Positions 1-5,836 of a stretch of DNA of 5,890 nt are shown piece by piece; position 1 is the stretch's first letter; every line of letters starts with the position of its first letter. The DNA is from an uncultured bacterium (GTDB taxonomy: Bacteria > Bacteroidota > Bacteroidia > Bacteroidales > Bacteroidaceae), in NCBI GenBank assembly GCA_905215655.1, contig CAJMQT010000116.1, positions 1 to 5,890 of the forward strand. Direction: 5' to 3'. The position numbers were made by a program, and so were the translations under genes. The notes under the pieces are model-generated. The model searched no databases. It was not told where the DNA came from and was given only the letters and a program-made list of their open reading frames with translations.

Positions 1-11
1 CTTTCACACGC

Positions 12-50
12 CAAAAGGCGGTCTTTTAGGAGGTAAAAGACCGCCTTTTG
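12..50. terminator. Bidirectional hairpin terminator at the end of the ATPase unit
   Basis: A perfect 16-bp stem (12-27 with 35-50) closes a 7-base loop. The left arm begins with CAAAA and the right arm ends with TTTTG, so either strand gives a GC-rich stem ending in a U-run. It lies 74 bases past the stop of the leftward ATPase gene and is the natural end of that transcript. It could also stop a rightward transcript entering from outside the window. The same stem recurs at 5837-5873 with a different loop. Factor-independent termination is inferred from structure only. Confidence 0.8.
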
Positions 51-89
51 TAAATCGTTGATTATCAAAACGAAAGGACATGTGATATG

Positions 90-118
90 CCTCCTCTCGG
101 GAAAGTCGGGTGGGGGCT
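90..118 (-). repeat. GC-rich gene-end repeat, copy 1 (after the ATPase)
   Basis: A 29-base element matches 1719-1747 at 26 of 29 positions. It starts 5 bases after the ATPase stop codon. In the sense of the gene it begins AGCCCCCACCCGAC, followed by a decayed inverted repeat: the cctccc/gggagg arms of copy 2 carry substitutions here. Similarity extends outward: AAACGAAAGG at 68-77 has an exact match at 1696-1705, at nearly the same distance from the core. It looks like a member of a dispersed intergenic repeat family. The function is unknown. Confidence 0.75.
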
Positions 119-123
119 TATTC

Positions 124-1455
124 TTACAACAATCCTGTCATATAAACCGGCAAGAGAGTGGTCTCTGCATCCTTCTTTAAGTCCTTTGTATAAATCAAAT
201 ATCGTTTGTCTACAAAATTCGAGAACTTTTTGCAGAAAGCGTCAAGTGAGGCATGGGTGTTATAGCCCGATGATTTTACTTCAACAGGATAAAGTTTCGC
301 GCCACGTGACAACAAGAAATCTATCTCGTAATTGTGAGTACTGTCCTTTGCCCATGAGTAGTAGAACAGCTTATTGCCGGCGGCAGCAAGCATCTGAGCC
401 ACTAAATTCTCATAGACATATCCTAAATTTGCAGTAAGTTTGTCGTTCAAGAGCTTCCGGTATATAATGTTCTCTGTATAATCCTTATCCCAAAACGCCA
501 ATGTGACAAACAGTCCTGTATCGGCACAGAATATCTTGAATTTGGAAATATTCTTTGTCAGAGACATACCGACATTCGGGTCGTTTGAATGAAAAGAGAA
601 AAGAACGGTCTTACTGTCTTCCAGACATTGTAAATATTCTATCATCTTCTCACTGTCTATTTTCCCCAGCACAGAGTATGGCTTAAAACGATTTCCTGTC
701 TGACTTAATTGTGCAGGTATTTCCATAAACAGTTTCCCAAGTTTACCACTCGGATCAAGCTTTTGGAAGTCGTCTTCATACAATCTGATGATGTTTCGTT
801 TCACTGTGTCAACCTTACTGAGGTTGTTCGTCTCAATAAATGTGTTGACAGCCTGTGGCATACCGCCAACCAGCATATAGAGTCTGAGCTCACGCATTTT
901 GTCCCTGTGTGCTCCACCAAGAGGCATACGCTTGTCAAAGAACACCTTCATCAGAGGTATCGATGCCTCGTCGCCGAGAGCCCAACGAAACTCTTCATAA
1001 TCCATCGGATACATCTCTATCCGCTCTTCCTCGCTTGGTATGGTAATGTTCTTTGTGTTCTTCTTGATGCTTATGAGCGAACCTGTCTCAATATAGTCGT
1101 ATCTGCCATCGGCAACGAGGTATTTTATAGCCTGACGTGCCTTGGGGCATTGCTGTACTTCATCGAAGATGATAACAGACTTTCGCTCTTTCAATACGAC
1201 ATTATATAACGTCTGTAACTGCAAGAATATGAAGTCAATATTCATCAAATCGTCAAACAAGGCGATGACTTCTTTGGATGCCCTGTTGAAATCAATGAGA
1301 ATATAAGACTCATACTCGTTTTTTGCAAATGTCTCTACAAGGGTTGACTTTCCTACACGGCGTGCCCCTTCTACAAGAATAGCCGTCTGTCCGTCTTGCT
1401 CCTGTTTCCATTTAAGAAGTTTGTCGTATGCCTTACGTTTGAAAGTTCGCTGCAT
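124..1455 (-). CDS. AAA+ ATPase with C-terminal DUF4143 / PD-(D/E)XK-like domain
   Basis: A 443-residue soluble protein of the widespread, uncharacterised AAA_14-DUF4143 ATPase family (COG1373 type). The N-terminal NTPase domain has a Walker A motif at 30-38 (GARRVGKST), a Walker B at about 94-99 (VIIFDE) and a sensor-1-like TGS at 124-126. The middle and C-terminal parts match DUF4143, with TGNRFKPYSVL and ADTGL stretches. Near the end are E349 (YEN), E377-I-D379 and E392-V-K394, spaced like a restriction-endonuclease-fold active site. ATP binding is well supported, nuclease activity is only inferred, and the target is unknown. No signal peptide or membrane segment is seen. The ATG start fits the family, whose N-termini are short and basic before the P-loop. 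It lies 300 bases behind polA on the same strand and has its own promoter, so it is probably transcribed separately. It is more AT-rich than polA and is bracketed by direct repeats, which suggests acquisition. Confidence 0.93.
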   Translation of the reverse strand: MQRTFKRKAYDKLLKWKQEQDGQTAILVEGARRVGKSTLVETFAKNEYESYILIDFNRASKEVIALFDDLMNIDFIFLQLQTLYNVVLKERKSVIIFDEVQQCPKARQAIKYLVADGRYDYIETGSLISIKKNTKNITIPSEEERIEMYPMDYEEFRWALGDEASIPLMKVFFDKRMPLGGAHRDKMRELRLYMLVGGMPQAVNTFIETNNLSKVDTVKRNIIRLYEDDFQKLDPSGKLGKLFMEIPAQLSQTGNRFKPYSVLGKIDSEKMIEYLQCLEDSKTVLFSFHSNDPNVGMSLTKNISKFKIFCADTGLFVTLAFWDKDYTENIIYRKLLNDKLTANLGYVYENLVAQMLAAAGNKLFYYSWAKDSTHNYEIDFLLSRGAKLYPVEVKSSGYNTHASLDAFCKKFSNFVDKRYLIYTKDLKKDAETTLLPVYMTGLL

Positions 1456-1486
1456 AATGTTCTAATTATCAGTGAGAAATATGCTG

Positions 1487-1519
1487 CAAATATAATGTTT
1501 TTTTTCTAATTTACGTAAA
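1487..1519 (-). promoter_or_regulatory. Predicted promoter of the ATPase gene
   Basis: Read on the minus strand, TATATTTG (1494-1487) fits the Bacteroidota -7 consensus TAnnTTTG exactly. A TTTA (1519-1516) lies 21 bases upstream, at the place of the -33 TTTG box. A run of eight A residues fills part of the spacer. Transcription would start near 1480, leaving a leader of about 25 bases. The -33 box is inside the palindrome ATTTACGTAAAT (1509-1520), the promoter-proximal unit of the 33-nt repeat array, which suggests control by a protein binding there. Confidence 0.6.
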
Positions 1520-1634
1520 TATTTTTGGCTGTTTTCCCGAAAAATACGTAAATTCTTTCAGTCAAAAACCCGAAGAATACGTAAATTTATTTTGCTTATT
1601 TTCGGAAAAATACCGAAATCTTTTGAGTGGATTT
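1503..1634 (-). repeat. Array of four 33-nt units upstream of the ATPase (iteron-like)
   Basis: On the plus strand the core TACGTAAAT occurs at 1512, 1545 and 1578, and the variant TACCGAAAT at 1611: four cores at exactly 33-base steps. Units 2 and 3 share a 19-base block (CCCGAAAAATACGTAAATT, with one A-to-G change in unit 3) at 1536-1554 and 1569-1587. Unit 4 keeps about 14 of these 19 bases, and unit 1 matches mainly in the core and the T-rich tail. Cores 1 to 3 contain the palindrome TACGTA, extended to 12 bp in unit 1. The spacing is close to three helical turns, so sites would face the same side of the DNA. The array fills most of the gap between polA and the ATPase and touches the ATPase -33 box. 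An operator or iteron role is inferred. Confidence 0.75.
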
Positions 1635-1665
1635 GTTGATTTCCACCAAAAGTTTCGGTATTTTT
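1606..1665 (-). terminator. Long imperfect hairpin between polA and the ATPase
   Basis: A 24-bp stem built of 13, 6 and 5 bp blocks is interrupted only by bulged T1619 and A1626, around a 10-base loop (1632-1641). Read in the polA direction, the stem ends in TTTTT, so it may terminate polA transcription 91 bases after its stop. The base of the stem is A5/T5, the same layout as the two outer terminators, although this one is less GC-rich. Its left arm overlaps the fourth 33-nt unit, so part of the array has an inverted copy. It could alternatively be a processing site or part of a DNA-binding site. Confidence 0.55.
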
Positions 1666-1718
1666 ACGGCATTCTTTCAAGTTATTGATAATAAGAAACG
1701 AAAGGGTAGGGAACCACA

Positions 1719-1747
1719 CCTCCCCTCGGGGAGGTCGGGTGGGGGCT
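1719..1747 (-). repeat. GC-rich gene-end repeat, copy 2 (after polA)
   Basis: The same 29-base element as 90-118, 8 bases after the polA stop and in the same orientation. This copy keeps a perfect 8-bp inverted repeat around a TC centre (1718-1735), next to a run of the form TCGGGTGGGGGCT. Hairpin formation could protect the 3' end of the mRNA or help termination. There is no U-run, so it is not a classical terminator by itself. Confidence 0.78.
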
Positions 1748-1755
1748 CTTCAATT

Positions 1756-4521
1756 TTAATGCGCTTCCAGCCAGTTGGCGCCCCATCCGCTGTCGGCGGT
1801 AAGGGGGACGAGCAGGGGACAGGCGCTTTGCATCTCGTCGAGCACGGTTTTCTCTACTATGTCACGCTCGTCGGGCACGACCGAGAAGTTGAGTTCGTCG
1901 TGTACTTGCAGTATCATTTTCGAGCGCAGACCCAGCTCCTTGAAACGGCGGTGGATGCGCACCATCGCCACCTTTATTATGTCTGCCGCCGTGCCTTGTA
2001 TCGGAGCATTGATGGCGTTGCGCTCGGCAAAGCCGCGCACGGTGGCGTTGTGCGACGCGATGTCGGGCAGGTAGCGGCGCCGTCCGAACAGCGTCTCGGC
2101 GTAGCCGCGCTCGCGTGCCGTCTGTTTGGCTTGCTCCATGTAGTCCCATACCTTTGGGAAGGTGGCGAAGTAGCCGTCGATAAGCTGCGTGGCTTCGCTG
2201 CGGCTGATGCCCAAACGCTCCGCCAGTCCGAAGACGGTGATGCCGTAGATAATGCCGAAGTTGGCGCGTTTCGCCTTTGTGCGCTGGTCGCGCGTCACGC
2301 TGTCTATCTCCTCTTTGTATATCTTCGCTGCCGTGGCGGCGTGTATGTCGTAGCCCTCGCGGAACGCCTCTATCATGTTTGCGTCGCCGCTGAGGTGCGC
2401 CATGACGCGCAGTTCTATCTGACTGTAATCGGCTGAGAAGAACAGGCAGCCCTCCTCGGGTATGAACGCCTTGCGTATCTCCTTGCCGTCCTCGCCGCGC
2501 ACGGGGATGTTTTGCAGGTTGGGGTCTGACGACGAGAGGCGTCCCGTCGCCGTAACGGTCTGGTTGAACGACGTGTGTATGTGTCCCGTCCGCGGGTTGA
2601 TGAGTTTCGGCAGGGCGTCGACGTAGGTGCCGAGGAGCTTCTTCAATCCTCTGTGTTCCAGTATCTTGCCCACTATCGGCGCTTTCGTCGCGAGCTGTTG
2701 CAGCACCTCTTCCGACGTGACGTACTGTCCCGTCTTCGTCTTCTTCGGCTTTTCGACAATCTTCATCTTGCCGAAGAGCACTTCGCCCACCTGTTTCGGC
2801 GACGCGATGTTAAACTCCTCGCCCGCCATCTCGTATATCTCCTTCTCGATGGCGTTCATCCTCTGCGTCAGTATCGACGACGTCTCGGCAAGCGAGGCGG
2901 TGTCAAGCCGCACGCCGTTCATCTCCATGTCGGCGAGGACACGCACCAAGGGCATTTCTATTTCGTAGAACAGCTTGTCGACGCCAGCCTCATGCAACTT
3001 CGGTTCGAGGATGTTCCGCAGTTGCAGCGTGATGTCCGCGTCTTCGGCGGCGTACTCGTAAACCTGCTCCGGCGGCAGCTCGCGCATCGACCGCTGCTTC
3101 TTTCCCTTCGGTCCGATCAGCTCGTCGATGCGAATGGTGCGGTAGCCGAGATACACCTCCGCCATGTAGTCCATGTTGTGACGCAGCTCCGGTTGCAGCA
3201 GATAATGGGCTATCATCGTGTCGAACATCTCGCCGGCAAGGGTGACGCCGTAGCCCGCCAAGACTTCAAGGTCGTACTTGATGTTCTGTCCGATTTTGAC
3301 GATTGACGGGTCTTCGTACACCGATTTAAATATGTTTACAATTTTTTGAGCTTCTTCACGATTGTCCGGAACGGGCACGTAAAACGCCTCTTTTTCCTCC
3401 ACGGCAAAGCTCAGACCCACCAATTCGGCGCTCATCGCGTCGGTGGAGGTGGTTTCCGTGTCTAAACTTAAAATTCTTTTTGTCCTGAAAAAGTCACAAA
3501 TTTTCCGCATATCATCCTCTGTGTCAATGAGTTTGTAGGTGTGCGGCGTGTCAGTTAACGCTCTCAGATTTGAAAATTCGGGAGCTTTCGGGGCCTCGGG
3601 CGCAAAATTTGAAAATAAATCGAGTTGTGTTTGAGCGTTTTTTTGATTATTTTCAGATTTGTTAAGAAACTTGTCTGCGAGCGTCTTGAATTCCAGTTCG
3701 GCGAATATTTCGCGCAGTTTCGGCTCGTCGGGCTCCGTCACCCGCAGCTCGTCAAGATTGAGCTTGATGGGCACGTCGGTCTTTATCGTTGCGAGGAATT
3801 TAGAGAAGCGTATCTGCTCCGCATTCTCCTCGACCTTCTTCTTCAATGCTCCTTTCAGTTCGTCGGTGCGCTCCAGGAGGCTGTCTATCGAGCCGAACTG
3901 TCCGATAAGCTTTACGGCGGTCTTCTCGCCGACGCCCGGACAGCCCGGGATGTTGTCCGCCGCGTCGCCCATCAGTCCCAGCAGGTCGATCACCTGCGCC
4001 GTGTCGGCAATGCCGTACTTGGCGCACACGCCCTCCGTGTCGAGCGTCTCGTAGCCTCCGCCGTGGCGCGGGCGATACATGAAGACGTTGTCGCGCACCA
4101 GCTGACCGTAGTCTTTGTCGGGCGTCAGCATGTATGTCTTGACGCCGGCTGCCGCCGCCTGCGCCGAGAGCGTGCCTATCACGTCGTCCGCCTCATAGCC
4201 CGGCGCCTCGATGACGGGAATGTTCATCGCCCGCAGGATGTCTTTTATGATAGGTACGGAGCGGCGTATGTCCTCCGGTGTTTCCTCGCGCTGCGCCTTA
4301 TACGCTGCGTATGCCTCGCTGCGGAAGGTGGGTCCGTGGGGGTCGAACGCCACGCCGAGATGCGTGGGACGCTCCTTGCGGAGCACCTCGTTGAGGGTGT
4401 TGCAGAAGCCCATCACCGCCGACGTGTTCAGCCCTTTCGAGTTGATGCGCGGCGCTTTGATGAAAGCGTAATACGAGCGGTATATCAGCGCGTAAGCGTC
4501 TAAAAGGAAAAGTTTGTCCAT
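1756..4521 (-). CDS. polA: DNA polymerase I
   Basis: A 921-residue, full-length cytoplasmic repair and Okazaki-fragment polymerase. The 5' nuclease domain (about 1-285) has its acidic metal ligands in FDPHGPTFR (D60), YEADD (109-113), TPDKD (133-137) and GDAADN (185-190), with a helix-hairpin-helix at 192-201. The 3'-5' exonuclease domain (about 331-515) keeps all catalytic residues: D354 and E356 (DTE), D417 (KYD), and Y490 with D494 (YAAEDAD), so proofreading should be active. The polymerase domain carries motif A (DYSQIE, 698-703), motif B (R747, K751, F755) and motif C (VHDE, 873-876). F755 is the residue that disfavours dideoxynucleotides in this family. The interdomain linker (about 286-330) holds QLDLF (299-303), a consensus clamp-binding motif. 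The ATG is preceded by an A-rich leader with no Shine-Dalgarno. The gene is divergent from the prenyl synthase. Third positions are GC-rich except around the linker. Confidence 0.98.
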   Translation of the reverse strand: MDKLFLLDAYALIYRSYYAFIKAPRINSKGLNTSAVMGFCNTLNEVLRKERPTHLGVAFDPHGPTFRSEAYAAYKAQREETPEDIRRSVPIIKDILRAMNIPVIEAPGYEADDVIGTLSAQAAAAGVKTYMLTPDKDYGQLVRDNVFMYRPRHGGGYETLDTEGVCAKYGIADTAQVIDLLGLMGDAADNIPGCPGVGEKTAVKLIGQFGSIDSLLERTDELKGALKKKVEENAEQIRFSKFLATIKTDVPIKLNLDELRVTEPDEPKLREIFAELEFKTLADKFLNKSENNQKNAQTQLDLFSNFAPEAPKAPEFSNLRALTDTPHTYKLIDTEDDMRKICDFFRTKRILSLDTETTSTDAMSAELVGLSFAVEEKEAFYVPVPDNREEAQKIVNIFKSVYEDPSIVKIGQNIKYDLEVLAGYGVTLAGEMFDTMIAHYLLQPELRHNMDYMAEVYLGYRTIRIDELIGPKGKKQRSMRELPPEQVYEYAAEDADITLQLRNILEPKLHEAGVDKLFYEIEMPLVRVLADMEMNGVRLDTASLAETSSILTQRMNAIEKEIYEMAGEEFNIASPKQVGEVLFGKMKIVEKPKKTKTGQYVTSEEVLQQLATKAPIVGKILEHRGLKKLLGTYVDALPKLINPRTGHIHTSFNQTVTATGRLSSSDPNLQNIPVRGEDGKEIRKAFIPEEGCLFFSADYSQIELRVMAHLSGDANMIEAFREGYDIHAATAAKIYKEEIDSVTRDQRTKAKRANFGIIYGITVFGLAERLGISRSEATQLIDGYFATFPKVWDYMEQAKQTARERGYAETLFGRRRYLPDIASHNATVRGFAERNAINAPIQGTAADIIKVAMVRIHRRFKELGLRSKMILQVHDELNFSVVPDERDIVEKTVLDEMQSACPLLVPLTADSGWGANWLEAH

Positions 4522-4549
4522 TTTTTATCTTTTTTATCGTGTAAAATTA
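4522..4549 (-). promoter_or_regulatory. A-rich polA leader and possible -7 box
   Basis: On the minus strand, GATAAAAAA occurs twice in tandem right before and into the polA start codon (4538-4521), and once more at 4562-4554. A-rich leaders stand in for Shine-Dalgarno sequences in Bacteroidota, so this supports the ATG at 4521. TAATTTTA (4549-4542) matches TAnnTTTG at seven of eight positions and could be the -7 box, with a leader of roughly 15 bases. No good -33 box is visible at the right distance, so the promoter call is weak. Confidence 0.35.
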
Positions 4550-4556
4550 CTATTTT

Positions 4557-4589
4557 TTTATCATTAATCCGATAAAATAAGTACTTTTG
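4557..4589 (+). promoter_or_regulatory. Predicted promoter of the polyprenyl synthase gene
   Basis: TACTTTTG (4582-4589) is a full match to the Bacteroidota -7 consensus TAnnTTTG. TTTA (4557-4560) lies 21 bases upstream, the same box pair and spacing as the ATPase promoter. Transcription would begin around 4596, giving a leader of about 13 bases. Only a weak AGG (4603-4605) precedes the ATG. The element shares the 87-base gap with the divergent polA start. Confidence 0.6.
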
Positions 4590-4608
4590 TAACAAAATTA
4601 GCAGGTAA

Positions 4609-5586
4609 ATGGACCATCTGTCAGTCATAAAAACACCGATAGCGGCGGAGCTTGAAGCCTTTATCAGCCTCTTTAACAGCGCCCTGACGCACACGGATCC
4701 CTTGCAGGAAGAGATATTCAGGCACATCCGTCAGCGTGCAGGAAAGCGCATGCGCCCGATGCTGATAATGCTTATGGCGAAGAATTACGGCGCCGTCAAC
4801 GAGTCGACACTGCACGCTGCCGTGGGGCTGGAACTGCTGCATACGGCATCGCTCGTTCACGACGACGTGGTGGACGAGAGCGCCGAGCGGCGCGGACAGG
4901 CGTCGGTCAACGCGGCGTATGATAACAAGGTTGCCGTGCTTGTGGGCGACTATATCCTCTCCACGGCGCTGCTGCACGTCTCGAAGACGCATAACGAGCT
5001 GATAGTAAGGTATCTTGCCGAACTCGGGCGCACGCTCTCCAACGGCGAGATACTGCAACTTACGAGCGTGTCGAGCAGCGAAATATCCGAAGAGACTTAT
5101 TATAAAGTGATATCGCAGAAGACAGCCGCGCTCTTCGAAGCATGCTGCGCCATCGGCGCGATATCCGCCGGAATGCCCGAGGAGAGGGTAGGCGAGGCGA
5201 AGAAATTCGGTCAGACGTTGGGCATGATCTTCCAGATACGCGACGACATCTTCGACTATTACGACTCCGCCGACATCGGCAAGCCCACCGGCAACGACAT
5301 GGCGGAGGGCAAACTGACGCTGCCCGTGATCCACGCCCTCAAAAACGGAGGTGACGACACCATGCTCGAACTTGCCTATAAAGTGAAAAATCGCACGATA
5401 ACACCCGATGAAATCGCCCTTTTGGTAGCTTTTACCAAGGCTCACGGTGGTATCGATTATGCCGAAAAACGTATGTCGGAGCTGCGCCAAGAAGCTCTCG
5501 GATTTATCCGTAACGAGGTGAAAGACGCCGCCATACAACATGCCCTGACAGCATATCTCGACTTTGTGATAGAGAGGACGAAGTGA
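4609..5586 (+). CDS. ispB: Trans-polyprenyl diphosphate synthase (octaprenyl-type, likely menaquinone side chain)
   Basis: A 325-residue all-alpha prenyl chain-elongating enzyme that adds isopentenyl diphosphate units to an allylic primer. Seen in the sequence: GKRMRP (45-50), which binds the substrate diphosphate; the first aspartate-rich motif DDVVD (85-89); R94-R95 after it; K171-T172; and the second aspartate-rich motif DDIFD (212-216), followed by GKPTGND (224-230) and GKLTLP (234-239). The length is normal for the family. The residues just before the first motif are small (A80, S81), where short-chain synthases usually carry an aromatic stop, so a long product is inferred. In Bacteroidota that would feed menaquinone, a membrane electron carrier. 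The exact chain length cannot be read from sequence, so the symbol follows the family rather than proven C40 specificity. It is a single-gene unit divergent from polA. Its last third is slightly more AT-rich than the rest. Confidence 0.94.
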   Translation: MDHLSVIKTPIAAELEAFISLFNSALTHTDPLQEEIFRHIRQRAGKRMRPMLIMLMAKNYGAVNESTLHAAVGLELLHTASLVHDDVVDESAERRGQASVNAAYDNKVAVLVGDYILSTALLHVSKTHNELIVRYLAELGRTLSNGEILQLTSVSSSEISEETYYKVISQKTAALFEACCAIGAISAGMPEERVGEAKKFGQTLGMIFQIRDDIFDYYDSADIGKPTGNDMAEGKLTLPVIHALKNGGDDTMLELAYKVKNRTITPDEIALLVAFTKAHGGIDYAEKRMSELRQEALGFIRNEVKDAAIQHALTAYLDFVIERTK

Positions 5587-5836
5587 GAAATATAGCAGAC
5601 TCGCACCCGACTACAACCAGCCTCGCCCCCGCCCCCTCCCCAAAAGGGAGGGGAGAAAAAGCAACCTTATATCATTTATAGCGTATCAAATTTAGATTTG
5701 CATCATATCGGATTGTTCTGTTTTTTTGATACATTTTCGTAAAAGGTTTTGTCGATATAGAATATTTAGGAATGTGTGTTCCGAGCTTTCATTATCTGAA
5801 AAAGATAATCTAATCACTTGATATTTAATGAATTAT
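5587..5836. other. Non-coding stretch after the prenyl synthase
   Basis: No convincing reading frame is visible here. It contains the third gene-end repeat copy and then AT-rich DNA. That DNA holds an 8-bp inverted repeat GTATCAAA/TTTGATAC (5683-5690 with 5725-5732), a small GGAA/TTCC hairpin (5769-5782), and a perfect 7-bp hairpin with a GAAAA loop (5791-5809), before the terminator at 5837. TAGATTTG at 5693-5700 fits the -7 consensus but has no matching -33 box. The stretch may be a long 3' untranslated region of the prenyl synthase mRNA, or may contain a small RNA. Confidence 0.5.
5619..5653 (+). repeat. GC-rich gene-end repeat, copy 3 (after the prenyl synthase)
   Basis: It starts 33 bases after the prenyl synthase stop, in the sense of that gene and thus inverted relative to the other two copies. 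It begins AGCCTCGCCCCCGCCCCC and ends in a perfect 8-bp hairpin (5633-5640 with 5646-5653) around CAAAA. It is more diverged than copies 1 and 2, but has the same plan: AGCC, a C-rich run, then a CCTCCC/GGGAGG-type inverted repeat. The stem is followed by purines rather than U residues. Confidence 0.65.

Noticed and set aside
28..34. The loop of the left terminator is AGGAGGT, which on the minus strand reads as the 16S anti-Shine-Dalgarno core
   Set aside because: It is seven bases, the sister hairpin has an unrelated loop, and Bacteroidota make little use of Shine-Dalgarno pairing. Chance is the simplest explanation.
87..437. Plus-strand open frame starting inside the gene-end repeat
   Set aside because: It begins in repeat copy 1 and then runs antisense to the C-terminal part of the ATPase. 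No promoter or domain supports it.
709..1209. Plus-strand open frame antisense to the ATPase
   Set aside because: It overlaps the ATPase coding region, including Walker B, and its translation resembles no known protein.
1503..1634. CRISPR-like array
   Set aside because: The 33-nt units are back to back. The conserved part is only 9 to 19 bases with about 14 variable bases between, there are four degenerate units, and no cas genes are visible.
1627..4503. Long open frames on the strand opposite polA (for example 1627-2436, 2575-3306, 3625-4503)
   Set aside because: They are antisense shadows of a GC-rich gene whose own frame is proven by all DNA polymerase I motifs. Their translations are arginine/histidine/valine-rich with no recognisable domain.
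4621..5541. 306-codon open frame opposite the prenyl synthase
   Set aside because: It lies wholly within the sense gene, whose two aspartate-rich motifs are intact, and its translation has no recognisable domain.
5619..5645. G-quadruplex on the minus strand of repeat copy 3
   Set aside because: There are three runs of four to five G but the fourth is only GG, so a standard three-tier quadruplex is not supported. The hairpin is a better explanation.
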